From positions 22,664 to 86,663 of the forward strand of contig JBIKNF010000008.1 in assembly GCA_044358835.1 (NCBI GenBank): DNA of 64,000 nucleotides, given 5' to 3'. The stretch comes from JAJTHC01 sp044358835. Its GTDB lineage: Bacteria > Cyanobacteriota > Vampirovibrionia > Vampirovibrionales > JAJTHC01. The notes under the pieces were generated by a model that made no database searches, was not told where the DNA came from, and was given only the letters and a program-made list of their open reading frames with translations. The translations under genes were made by a program, and so were the position numbers. Positions 1 to 8,183 of the stretch are shown piece after piece (positions within the stretch are counted from its first letter, which is position 1; each line of letters begins with the position of its first letter).

Positions 1-1746
1 AGTAGTGTCGGCACGTATTTGGATCACCCTTATGGCGCCATTTTGCCGTGGGCCAATCGTGTGCCTGTGTTGGTTTACCCCACTTTACTGGCCTTACAAA
101 CGGGGAAAGATCTTTACCAGAGTAAGACCACCAAAGAACGAAATGAACGCTTGGAAGATGACGCCATTCGCATGGGAATCCCCACGGTGGCCACTGTAAT
201 GGCCACCCAATGCCTTATGTCCCCTGACGCCCAAGCGTTTAACACCACGCAAGCCGCACTGGCCTATTTTAAGCAACAAAACCGCGATGTATTTCAGCAA
301 GGCCAAGCCATTGCCCAAAATCAGTTTAAACGCCTGTCGTGGCTGTCGCCTCTGTTATGGGGCAAGTTAGACCCCAAAAGCAAGTTGGCTCCTAATTCTG
401 CCGAAGGACTTTTTCAATCGATTGAAGCGGGGCAAGTCCCGCTGGATGTTCAAGTAGGGGGCGTCGCCAAAGCCATTCGCTCATATCACAAACAAAAGCG
501 CCCCGACTTCTTTCATGGTTTAAAAGATAGAGAATTTGGAGCGATTTATGTTGAAAATCTTGAACTTCTTGAGCAGTTGCATCGCACAAGCATGGCCGCA
601 GTGTTAGAAAATGCACATAATGTTAAGGCGGATCCTAAAAAAGGCGTGCATGCCTTGCCCCATGCCGTTAGGACTAAAATGGCTCAAGAAACAAGTGTGG
701 AAGCGTCATACAAAAGACTTCACGAATGGATCAATAGCTTGCCGGAAGAGGCTCAAAAAGAAACCCGAAAGGCGATTGTTCAGCTTGAATTGCCGCAGCG
801 TATTGCCGAAGATCTCAAAATCATAAATCAACTTCAGTTAACGAAGTTTTCCTATGCGTCCTTGGCGCGAAGAACGTCTCGTGTTTTATTGCGTCATGAA
901 TTGCGACTGGCCTTACCCACCCATGAAGATCTCAGCGATTTTGCGGGGGCCTTTGAAGGCGGGCGCTTTTCTTTCAAGGCCTTTGAAAAAGCCATGGGAC
1001 GAACGGCCAAAGAATTTGTGAGCGAAGCCGCTGTTCCCTTTTTAGGGGTGGGTTTGGCCAGTGTGGGCAGTGGCGTGCTGGCGGGCTTTTTAGCCAACCA
1101 CTTACAAGGCAAAGGTGAAAAAAATGACGACGTCGTAAAAGAAGGCATTTTTCAATATGTGGCCAACATTGCCATGTGTGGATTTGGGGCAGGGGCGGGG
1201 CTGGCCATTTCAAACGCCTTAGGCTTCACCAAGTTTCGTAACCCATTGGCTCGATTTGCGACAGTCGTCAGCGGGTTGGGAGCAGGCATTTACGCAGGGG
1301 CCTTAATCGCCAACCCCTTGTCTAATTACGTTGAAACCCAATTAAAGCGCCGAAATACCGCCCCGCACCCCCCTTCTGGCGGACGCAAGCTTGAATTCGC
1401 TGATGGCGTGCTACACGTCGATGACATCCCCACCGCCTTTAGTGTAGCAGGCGTGCAGGCGCTTAAACCGTGGATTTCTCCCTTCTTTTTGATGTCAGGG
1501 ATTAAGACGGCGTATGGTTACCGAAATGTAGAGCCATTGGCGCATAGTTCGCCCATTCCTGTTGGGCGGCATGAACCCTTGCAGTTGGATCCGTTTTTGG
1601 AGCATCACACGCCGTTTGGGGGGTTGAATGATGCCGACAGTAGCACGTATCAAGCATTAATGCCTCAACTGAAAAGCCGTATCACGGCACCGATAGAAGG
1701 CTCTGCAAAAGTCCCATTCGGCGAATCTTCTGTGCACGAAGCGTGA
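1..1746 (+). CDS. Membrane protein of unknown function, 5' end outside window
   Basis: The reading frame is open from the first base, so the gene very probably starts upstream; the first possible start inside the window (TTG at 19) is not preceded by a ribosome binding site. At least 581 residues are present. The first 300 or so are mostly soluble and helical. Between about residues 340 and 465 lie three Gly/Ala-rich hydrophobic segments (around FLGVGLASVG, CGFGAGAGLA and GLGAGIYAGAL) that could cross or sit in the membrane. I recognise no family. Its mix of small-residue hydrophobic segments and basic soluble parts resembles the unknown protein at 30877-32346, but I could not align them. The last codons, from about 1692, lie in one arm of a long inverted repeat, so the present C-terminus may come from an inserted element. 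Confidence 0.7.
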   Translation, partial: SSVGTYLDHPYGAILPWANRVPVLVYPTLLALQTGKDLYQSKTTKERNERLEDDAIRMGIPTVATVMATQCLMSPDAQAFNTTQAALAYFKQQNRDVFQQGQAIAQNQFKRLSWLSPLLWGKLDPKSKLAPNSAEGLFQSIEAGQVPLDVQVGGVAKAIRSYHKQKRPDFFHGLKDREFGAIYVENLELLEQLHRTSMAAVLENAHNVKADPKKGVHALPHAVRTKMAQETSVEASYKRLHEWINSLPEEAQKETRKAIVQLELPQRIAEDLKIINQLQLTKFSYASLARRTSRVLLRHELRLALPTHEDLSDFAGAFEGGRFSFKAFEKAMGRTAKEFVSEAAVPFLGVGLASVGSGVLAGFLANHLQGKGEKNDDVVKEGIFQYVANIAMCGFGAGAGLAISNALGFTKFRNPLARFATVVSGLGAGIYAGALIANPLSNYVETQLKRRNTAPHPPSGGRKLEFADGVLHVDDIPTAFSVAGVQALKPWISPFFLMSGIKTAYGYRNVEPLAHSSPIPVGRHEPLQLDPFLEHHTPFGGLNDADSSTYQALMPQLKSRITAPIEGSAKVPFGESSVHEA

Positions 1747-1851
1747 GTGATTGCAAGCAATCAGCGTTATGTAGTAGGTCTACACGCCTCAAAAGCCGTT
1801 TATTTTTCCTTGAATCTTCATCCGACTTGAACTATTGCAGAGCCTTCTATA
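1692..1851. repeat. MITE-like element with 21-bp inverted termini
   Basis: Bases 1692-1712 and the reverse complement of 1831-1851 match at 19 of 21 positions (shared core TAGAAGGCTCTGCAA). The arms enclose about 118 bp. Inside is a hairpin TGTAG-loop-CTACA followed by CGCC, near 1771-1790, which resembles the internal hairpin of the elements at 7852 and 58037 (TGTAC-loop-GTACA and TGTAT-loop-GTACA, both followed by CGCCC). A second small palindrome, GATTGCAAGCAATC, lies just before it. The left arm is inside the coding end of the upstream gene. It could be a short non-autonomous transposable element or simply a large 3' stem-loop. Confidence 0.5.
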
Positions 1852-1884
1852 GCGGGCGAGGATAACGTATTTTGGCGTAAAGCC

Positions 1885-1911
1885 TTGTTATTTTTATGTT
1901 TTAGGTATAAT
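1885..1911 (+). promoter_or_regulatory. Probable pyk promoter
   Basis: A perfect TATAAT is at 1906-1911. TTGTTA at 1885-1890 could be the -35 box, with a short 15-base spacer. The start codon at 1985 is preceded by GAAGGA. This is a pattern match only. Confidence 0.5.
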
Positions 1912-1984
1912 AAAAATATGTTACCCTTGTTGGTGAGTCCCTTGACCTACCAGAGCCCCTATAATTTAAGAAGGATATTTCACC

Positions 1985-3469
1985 ATGACGGCACTTCAAG
2001 AACGCAACGCCATTGAACAAACAGTCAATTCTCGTCTCACTAAAATTGTGGCCACCCTAGGGCCAGCCAGCCGTCACCCTGATGGCATTTACAGCCTCAT
2101 TTCTTCTGGAGCCAACGTCTTTCGTTTCAACTATTCCCACGCCGAATATGATGCTCTTGAAAAAGCGTATGCCAATGTTCGTCAAATTTCAAAAGAACTG
2201 GGCAAACCTGTAGGGATTTTAAGTGATTTGCAAGGCCCTAAGTTTCGCGTTGGCTTTTTTGAAGGCTGTGAAGGCATTCCTGTTAAAGCGGGGCAGTCGT
2301 TGCGTTTTGCGTATAGTGAAAACAATAACGGGGGGCATGAAGGGTTGGTTGTTTGCAATGTAAAACCCTTGTTTGAATCCCTGGAAATAGGTAATACAGT
2401 TTTATTTGATGACGGCAACATCCAAATGAAAGTCACCGATCGCGTCAATGCGACCGAAGTGATCGTTGAAGTAACGACCGATGGCACGCTGAAGCAACGC
2501 AAAGGCATCAATGTGCCTGAAATTACCATTCCTGTTGCGGCTTTGTCTGACAAAGACAAAACCGACTGCTTATTTGCCTTAAAGCAAGGCACCGATTTTA
2601 TGGCCCTTTCTTTTGTTCAGCGCCCTGAAGATGTGATTGAACTGCGCGAATTCATGCTTGCCAATGGATGCACCCCTTCCAACATGCCTAAAATTATCGT
2701 CAAAATTGAAAAACCTCAGGCGGTTGAACGCTTGGACGACATCCTTGCTGAAGCGGATGGCGTGATGGTGGCTCGTGGGGACTTAGGGGTGGAATTGCCC
2801 GCCGAACAAGTGCCTGCGGCTCAGAAAATGATGATTCGCAAATGTATTGAAGCGGGCAAGCCCGTCATTACCGCCACCCAAATGTTGGAATCCATGACCT
2901 CAGCCCCAGTGCCGACGAGGGCTGAAGTGTCTGACATCGCCAATGCGGTTTATGACGGAAGCGATGCGACTATGCTTTCAGGTGAATCGGCGTATGGAGA
3001 TTACCCCACTGAAGCGGTTCAAGTCATGGCCAAAGTGCAAGCCGAAGCCCGCAAGCATTACGGCGAATTCACCAGTTTTGACAGCCTTTGTTACGAAGAA
3101 TACCCCAATTCCGTGTCTCCTGAAATTGTGGCACGCGCGGCGGTAGATGCCACATGGGCAGGGGATATTGATGCCATTGTGGTGATGAGTTATTCTGGTG
3201 CCATGGCACAGCGGGTGTCAAAATATCGGCCCGAAGTCCCGATTATTGCCCTTACGCCGAATGAATCGGTGTACTTTCAGTTGACCTTGCTTTATGCCGT
3301 GTTACCCGTTCAGTTTAAGGCGTCTGACACCACAGAATCCACGCTTTCAAGCATTCGTGCGTGGTTGCTTGAAAAGGGTTTGGTTTCTAAGGGTGCGAAC
3401 ATTGTGGTTTGTGCGGGTTCGACTGAATTGGCAGGCTTAAGTAACAGCCTGTTAATTACCCAAGTGTAA
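1985..3469 (+). CDS. pyk: Pyruvate kinase
   Basis: Catalyses phosphoenolpyruvate + ADP to pyruvate + ATP, the last step of glycolysis, in the cytoplasm. The 494-residue length suits a bacterial pyruvate kinase without an extra C-terminal domain. Family signatures are clear: TKIVATLGPAS near residue 19, SDLQGPK, the catalytic-lysine signature VKIEKPQAVERLDDIL near residue 239, the metal-binding ARGDLGVELP near 265, and ATQMLESM. The C-terminal allosteric domain follows (from about 370). The ATG is supported by GAAGGA seven to ten bases upstream. It has its own likely promoter. The next gene, an E2 acyltransferase that could act on pyruvate-derived or branched 2-oxo acids, follows after 60 bases on the same strand, so the two may be cotranscribed. 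Confidence 0.97.
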   Translation: MTALQERNAIEQTVNSRLTKIVATLGPASRHPDGIYSLISSGANVFRFNYSHAEYDALEKAYANVRQISKELGKPVGILSDLQGPKFRVGFFEGCEGIPVKAGQSLRFAYSENNNGGHEGLVVCNVKPLFESLEIGNTVLFDDGNIQMKVTDRVNATEVIVEVTTDGTLKQRKGINVPEITIPVAALSDKDKTDCLFALKQGTDFMALSFVQRPEDVIELREFMLANGCTPSNMPKIIVKIEKPQAVERLDDILAEADGVMVARGDLGVELPAEQVPAAQKMMIRKCIEAGKPVITATQMLESMTSAPVPTRAEVSDIANAVYDGSDATMLSGESAYGDYPTEAVQVMAKVQAEARKHYGEFTSFDSLCYEEYPNSVSPEIVARAAVDATWAGDIDAIVVMSYSGAMAQRVSKYRPEVPIIALTPNESVYFQLTLLYAVLPVQFKASDTTESTLSSIRAWLLEKGLVSKGANIVVCAGSTELAGLSNSLLITQV

Positions 3470-3529
3470 GCCCCCCTAATGAAGCCTCCTTTTTTCTTAC
3501 ACCGCTAAAACGCAAGAGGATTTTGATTC

Positions 3530-4819
3530 GTGAACGCCCCAACTTCAACCGAAGCATCGAATGTGTTGACCTTTACCTTGCCTGATATTGGCGAAGGCGT
3601 CGCTGAAGGCGAAATCATGGCGTGGTTTGCCGAAGAAGGCCAATTCTTGCAGGAAGATCAAGCGCTTTTAGAAGTGATGACCGACAAAGTCACCGTTGAA
3701 ATTCCCGCCCCTCGGGCTGGGGTGTTGCTGAAAAAATATGTACACGTCGGTGACGTGGTGCCGGTGGGTAAGCCCTTGGTGGATATTCACTTTGGAGAAA
3801 ATCCACCTAAAGTGGCTCCGACTCAAGCCGTGGCAAAAAAGCCCGAAGTCTTCAACCCAAGGGCTGAATCACCCGATCTTACGGTGCCTGTTTTCACAAA
3901 ACCGTCTGAAACCGTTGCAACGCTCCAGCCGACTCATGCCGTACTGGCTACCCCAGCCACTCGGCAACTGGCCAAGCGTTTAAAGGTGGATCTCCACTCA
4001 ATCGTGGGCACAGGGCCTCATGGTCGCATTCGCCCTGAAGATATTGAAACGCACGCCCAGCTCCTTCAAAGTCCGCAAGGGGTAGTTTCTTGCTCTAGTC
4101 CCTTGATCAAGTCAACCCCCTTAGAAGCCAAAGACATCCCTTACACTGGGATTCGTAAGAAAATTGGCGAACGCCTCTTGGCCAGTACGCAACGCATCCC
4201 TAGCTTTGCCTATGTGGATGAAATCCGCATGGACAAAGTCGAAGCCTTGCGTCAAGAACTTAAAATCTTGGCTAGTGAAACAGGCGTAAAACTCACACCC
4301 TTAACCTTTGTATTAAAAGCTGTTAGCTTGGCTTTACAACGCTTTCCCCAGCTTAATAGTCGTTTAAATGACGAGCAAACCCTCATTCATCAACCAGCGG
4401 GTATTCACTTGGGCATTGCGGTGGATGCTCCCCACGGGTTGATCGTCCCCGTCATCAGTCATGCGCAAGCGTTGCATTTGTTTGACCTTGCTAAAGCGGT
4501 TCAGGAACTCGGCAGACTGGCGCGTGAAGGCAAGCTACAACCCCAGCAATTACAAGGCGGGACCTTTACCGTTTCAAGTATTGGCAGTATTGGTGGACTG
4601 TTAGGGATTCCCATTATTAACGCCCCAGAAGTGGCTATTTTAGGGGTGAATGCCTTGCGTAAGGTGGCGCTGGTGAATGAACACGACGACATTGTAGTCG
4701 GCCAAGTGTTGAACCTTTCCATCAGTGCAGATCACCGTGTGGTGGATGGCGCGGATGTAGCGCGCTTTGTCAATCTTGTTAAGGCGTATTTAGAATCGCC
4801 CGCTCAACTATTGCTTTAA
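3530..4819 (+). CDS. 2-oxo acid dehydrogenase E2 (lipoyl acyltransferase)
   Basis: Core subunit of a 2-oxo acid dehydrogenase complex, moving an acyl group from lipoamide to CoA. Domains in order: one lipoyl domain (about residues 12-90) with the lipoylated lysine in MTDKVTVEIP (Lys53), a Pro/Ala/Thr-rich linker, an E3/E1-binding domain (ATRQLAKRLKVDLHSIVGTG, about 142-175), and a catalytic domain ending in the active-site motif DHRVVDGADV (His about 400). LPDIGEGVAEGEI and the single lipoyl domain are more like the branched-chain (BkdC) or succinyl enzymes than the pyruvate E2, but the substrate cannot be settled from sequence. Start is GTG with AAGAGGA upstream. No E1 or E3 gene is adjacent, so partners must lie elsewhere. 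Confidence 0.92.
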   Translation: MNAPTSTEASNVLTFTLPDIGEGVAEGEIMAWFAEEGQFLQEDQALLEVMTDKVTVEIPAPRAGVLLKKYVHVGDVVPVGKPLVDIHFGENPPKVAPTQAVAKKPEVFNPRAESPDLTVPVFTKPSETVATLQPTHAVLATPATRQLAKRLKVDLHSIVGTGPHGRIRPEDIETHAQLLQSPQGVVSCSSPLIKSTPLEAKDIPYTGIRKKIGERLLASTQRIPSFAYVDEIRMDKVEALRQELKILASETGVKLTPLTFVLKAVSLALQRFPQLNSRLNDEQTLIHQPAGIHLGIAVDAPHGLIVPVISHAQALHLFDLAKAVQELGRLAREGKLQPQQLQGGTFTVSSIGSIGGLLGIPIINAPEVAILGVNALRKVALVNEHDDIVVGQVLNLSISADHRVVDGADVARFVNLVKAYLESPAQLLL

Positions 4820-4823
4820 AAGG

Positions 4824-4840
4824 ATCTATCCAACACTATA
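4824..4840 (+). repeat. Solo copy of 17-bp element terminus
   Basis: ATCTATCCAACACTATA, five bases after the E2 stop codon. The same 17-mer, with one or two differences, recurs at 8129-8145 (minus), 39506-39522 and 58132-58148. The last is the right terminal inverted repeat of a MITE-like element. No element body is seen here. Confidence 0.55.
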
Positions 4841-4874
4841 TATAAGCCCTGCTGCTTCAAGTCAAAAGCGACTT

Positions 4875-5807
4875 TTATTCAAAGGCCAGTATTTCAAAGG
4901 GTTGAAAAGTCAACGCAGGTAAATACTGCTTTAAATAAGCCCTCAACGTATCCACCTGGCCTGTGGCTAGTAAACGCACCGGTTCCTTACCCTCCGCCGA
5001 ATTACCCCTCAGCCCTTGAAGCTCGTACTTAATCCCTAAGCGTTCGGCAATAACCAACACCAACGCCTCACTCGGATCAATAAAAAGGGTTTCTGGCATA
5101 TAGTGACGTAACAAGTGCTTTAAGCCCAAGTAATGCGTACAGCCAATAATTAACGCTTCTGGCGGGGCGTTTTTAAACCCACACGCATAACGATGCAGCA
5201 ACACGTCCACCGGCTCCACTTCCGTATCACCTTCCACCGCTTGAGCCAACCCCCCACACGCCACAGGTTGCCACGTAAGTTGAGGGTAAGCCCCATGACC
5301 ATATAAACGTTCTGCCAACCGCGGATACACCCCACTTTGCACCGTTAACGGCGTGGCCAACAGCCCTACCCGCGCCTGATGCTGATCGGCGTCTAAACGC
5401 GCGATGACTTGACGCATCAATAATGAAAGTGTGGGTCGTAAAATGTCAATCACCCTGTCAGGTCGAATCCCGTGTTGGGCAAACACGTCAGGGGCAATAC
5501 TTTCCCACACGGCAGAAGCCGTGTTACACGCAAATAAAATATAGCTATTGTCGTCATGACGCGTTAGTAAAGTCCCCACCACGCGCAATAAACGCTCACG
5601 TAAGTGCTGTGGGTCTTTTTCTCCATAGGGCATCCAAGCGGAATCGGCAAAAAAGCTAATGGGGCATCCCAACTGGGCCGCCCCCAAGGTTTTTAGCACA
5701 TTTAAGCCCCCCACCCCTGAATCAAACACAATTAAATGAGCAGGACGAGGGCTGAGCCACTTTATAGAAGCATCCGGATGAAGAAGAGACCGCAGGTTTG
5801 GGATCAT
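4875..5807 (-). CDS. murI: Glutamate racemase
   Basis: Interconverts L- and D-glutamate, supplying D-Glu for the peptidoglycan stem peptide. The two catalytic cysteines are visible in ACNTAS (Cys94) and IIGCTHY (Cys223), with the N-terminal signature FDSGVGGLNVL and the YGEK motif. The 310 residues are longer than the usual 260-290 because of about 25 extra residues before the first conserved strand and some extra C-terminal sequence; a later start is possible but no good alternative ATG is present before the conserved region. It begins only six bases after the stop of the amidase gene on the same strand, so the two are almost certainly one transcript with a shared cell-wall role. Confidence 0.95.
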   Translation of the reverse strand: MIPNLRSLLHPDASIKWLSPRPAHLIVFDSGVGGLNVLKTLGAAQLGCPISFFADSAWMPYGEKDPQHLRERLLRVVGTLLTRHDDNSYILFACNTASAVWESIAPDVFAQHGIRPDRVIDILRPTLSLLMRQVIARLDADQHQARVGLLATPLTVQSGVYPRLAERLYGHGAYPQLTWQPVACGGLAQAVEGDTEVEPVDVLLHRYACGFKNAPPEALIIGCTHYLGLKHLLRHYMPETLFIDPSEALVLVIAERLGIKYELQGLRGNSAEGKEPVRLLATGQVDTLRAYLKQYLPALTFQPFEILAFE

Positions 5808-5813
5808 CGTTGC

Positions 5814-7799
5814 TTACCACCCGTTTCGCTTGAAATAGGCATCCACGCCGTCGGCGATGGCTTTGGCTTGCTGACGTTGGCGCGCTTCCGTATTCAGCAC
5901 CTTGAGTTCTGTGGGGTTAGACACATACCCCAATTCACACAAAATACTCGGGACGTTGGCATGATTGATGACATAAAACTGGTTACGACGCACCCCACGA
6001 TCCACCACCGCCAAGGCTTGAACCTGCTTGGCATGAACGGCTTGCGCCAAAGCCAAGCTAAAACCGTGGTAATAATACGTTTCAAGCCCATAAATAGCGG
6101 CACTATTGCTTGAATTGTGATGTACACTAATAAAAATATGGGGGTTGAAACTCGCGGCCACTTCCGTAATTTCTTTAAGGCTTAGGAAAATGTCGCTGCT
6201 GCGGGTCATGTAAACCACATAGCCTCGCGCTTGTAATTCATTGCGTAATTTAAGCGCCACACTTAGGTTAAGGTGCTTTTCCATAATGCCATCACGCATG
6301 GCACCCCCATCTTTACCGCCATGGCCAGCATCAATCACTACGATTTTTTTTTCGTTATTGGGCGGACGCTTGCCCCCCCCCGCTACACGATTCGGAGAAG
6401 TGGCTTTACCCCCTACCCCACCTGGATTCACCAAGTAAAAGCTGAGTTCTAGCGCGTTTGCACTGGTAAAAGGCGTACTTCTTAAATCTTCAAAGGGCTT
6501 TTTAAGTTCCACCAGCAAACGACTGCCTTGACTGGATTGCACATGACTTAGACTTTTTAAATACGAAAAATGAGACACATCAAACCCCATCGGTTCGGGA
6601 GGGGCCGAAACATTCCACAAATCCACACTAAAGCGCGTCGGACTTTCTTTAATCACCTTGTACTGAATCGGGCGTTGAGATTCTAAACGAAACTTAATGG
6701 GTGTATTGACGGTTTCACTGGAAATATACAGTTGCTTTAAGGCACTCATTACCTTAGGTTGATTGAGTTTGACCTTGTCCCAAAACGGGTTTTTGAGGTG
6801 AGAGGGTTGAATAATCACACTGTTTTTAAAGGCGTTGTCCTTCCCTTGTAGGACGGTAAAATTAATCGGATCTTCCGTTTCAATCACCACGCGAACCACA
6901 CTAGGTGTGTTTTGAGAGACCCTTACCGCCCAACCCTGCCATTGCGTCACCCCAGAAGTCGGGTAAGCACCTTTGGCATCAGGTTCATTTGAAAAAAGCT
7001 TGGGTGAAATCACCGCACCCTCTAAATCCAACACAAAGCGATGCGGATTTTCTAAGTAAAACTCATTTTTCACCTTCAGAGCGGGACTGTTGAGTGCTGG
7101 TTTAAGCATGAAGAAATGATCTTCAATTTCAATGACTTCAAGGGAAGTGCGACTTTCCGTAGATTTAGGGGGTTGCACTGCTGAAACAATTGGGTTGGTG
7201 GCATTTGAAGGCACGTGTGAACTGGCATAAGGGGGACTTTGGGTATTTTCAATAATTCCCCCCCCGTGTTTGGATTCACTTCGTACGATGTTTGACGCCC
7301 CTTCTTTGGGGCTGGGAATGAGGAGGCGTCCGTTATTAAGGCTGATTACATTAAGGGCCGTTACATTCACCCCTGCGGTGTACGTAAACACCACCCGAAC
7401 CAAATCAATCAAACTTCCGCCCTGTTGAAAGAGTTCTACCTTTTCAAGGCCTTGCCTACCGACGGCGTAGCCTAAAGGCAAGCCTTTTTTGAGTTTGGCA
7501 AAGGGAAACTCAAGAATGAGTTGACGTTTGGGGGCATCCACCTTTAATAGGTAACGAAGGGTGGTGCCTTGGGCGGTATTTTCCAGCAAACGTTCAGGGA
7601 GCAGGTAAAAACCCTTTTCATCGAGATCAACGGGTTGTTCTTCTAACGTATTTTGTAAAGCCACAAGCGAAAATGCAGATCGATGAGCCGTTACAGCCGT
7701 GCCTTCTTCTGCCCAAGTCGCTGTGGGGAATAAAAATCCTCCTCCCAGCATGAGCCAAGAAAGTAGAAACGTCATCCAAGTTCGCCACAAACGTACCAT
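5814..7799 (-). CDS. N-acetylmuramoyl-L-alanine amidase with AMIN domains
   Basis: Zinc amidase that cuts between MurNAc and L-Ala to split septal or sacculus peptidoglycan in the periplasm. A signal peptide (hydrophobic MTFLLSWLML, ending at TWA near residue 30) is followed by three AMIN-like beta modules (roughly 35-145, 190-320 and 345-440), which bind peptidoglycan or the outer envelope. The Amidase_3 domain fills about the last 190 residues. Zinc and catalytic residues are visible: His in DAGHGGKDGG, Glu in MEKHLNLS, His in SVHHNS and Glu in LCELGYVSN. I chose the ATG at 7799 because GAGG lies seven bases before it; an ATG at 7811 would add four residues. Repeated AMIN domains are typical of the cyanobacterial lineage. 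Two homopolymer tracts (7258-7265 and 6373-6381) lie in its linkers. Confidence 0.93.
   Translation of the reverse strand: MVRLWRTWMTFLLSWLMLGGGFLFPTATWAEEGTAVTAHRSAFSLVALQNTLEEQPVDLDEKGFYLLPERLLENTAQGTTLRYLLKVDAPKRQLILEFPFAKLKKGLPLGYAVGRQGLEKVELFQQGGSLIDLVRVVFTYTAGVNVTALNVISLNNGRLLIPSPKEGASNIVRSESKHGGGIIENTQSPPYASSHVPSNATNPIVSAVQPPKSTESRTSLEVIEIEDHFFMLKPALNSPALKVKNEFYLENPHRFVLDLEGAVISPKLFSNEPDAKGAYPTSGVTQWQGWAVRVSQNTPSVVRVVIETEDPINFTVLQGKDNAFKNSVIIQPSHLKNPFWDKVKLNQPKVMSALKQLYISSETVNTPIKFRLESQRPIQYKVIKESPTRFSVDLWNVSAPPEPMGFDVSHFSYLKSLSHVQSSQGSRLLVELKKPFEDLRSTPFTSANALELSFYLVNPGGVGGKATSPNRVAGGGKRPPNNEKKIVVIDAGHGGKDGGAMRDGIMEKHLNLSVALKLRNELQARGYVVYMTRSSDIFLSLKEITEVAASFNPHIFISVHHNSSNSAAIYGLETYYYHGFSLALAQAVHAKQVQALAVVDRGVRRNQFYVINHANVPSILCELGYVSNPTELKVLNTEARQRQQAKAIADGVDAYFKRNGW
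6373..6381. repeat. Nine-base C tract in amidase linker
   Basis: Nine C in a row, read as Gly codons on the minus strand just before the catalytic domain. One of ten G or C runs of eight or more in this window. A one-base slip would remove the catalytic domain. Confidence 0.8.
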
Positions 7800-7851
7800 G
7801 CAAAACCTCATGTAATACCCATTAAACGATTAAATGTCGTGTTGTCTCTTC

Positions 7852-7945
7852 GTTGTCGCTACGATTTTTGTTTAGTGATGTACGTTTATGTACACGCCCT
7901 CACAAAAAAAGCTAAGCTCCTAGAATAGCCTAACACGCTATTCAT
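7852..7945. repeat. Body of MITE-like dispersed element, second copy
   Basis: About four of five positions match 58037-58131 over some 95 bp, in the same orientation. Shared blocks include GTTGTCGC, GTGATGTA, GTACACGCCC and CTCCTA. Two hairpins are kept: TGTAC-loop-GTACA and GAATAG-loop-CTATTC. In the other copy the second stem reads AAATAG/CTATTT, so both sides of a pair changed together. Terminal inverted repeats are degraded here. It sits just upstream of the amidase start. Confidence 0.75.
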
Positions 7946-8128
7946 TCGTTTAAACGGTATAAGCTAGATTTAATACTAACATAAGTACAATCATAAGTAC
8001 AAAAACATCTTCGACGTGGGCTTGAAACATAGGCTTAAGCAAAAAGACTTCAATCCCTCTCTAATCCCCTAATCCCATTGTAAAGGACGTATTTCTTAAG
8101 AAGTGCCCTTCATACGGTTCTGCCGTTG

Positions 8129-8145
8129 TATAGTGTTCGAAAGAT
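8129..8145 (-). repeat. Solo copy of 17-bp element terminus
   Basis: TATAGTGTTCGAAAGAT, the reverse complement of ATCTTTCGAACACTATA, differing at one base from the terminus at 58132-58148. It lies 39 bases beyond the murJ stop and runs into a palindrome. Confidence 0.6.
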
Positions 8146-8159
8146 GGTTTTAAACCATC
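8143..8159 (-). terminator. Palindrome after murJ, possible terminator
   Basis: GATGGTTTTAAACCATC forms a perfect eight-base stem 24 bases after the murJ stop (minus strand), but it is followed only by TTTC, so terminator activity is uncertain. Confidence 0.35.
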
Positions 8160-8183
8160 CCACCCCCTTTAGGCGGAGAGTGA

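Larger units (their letters stand above)
7800..8183. other. Gene-less stretch between murJ and amidase
   Basis: No credible coding sequence. It holds the body of a MITE-like element (7852-7945), a solo element terminus (8129-8145) and a palindrome (8143-8159). Any promoter of the amidase-murI pair must lie here, probably within or next to the element. Confidence 0.7.
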
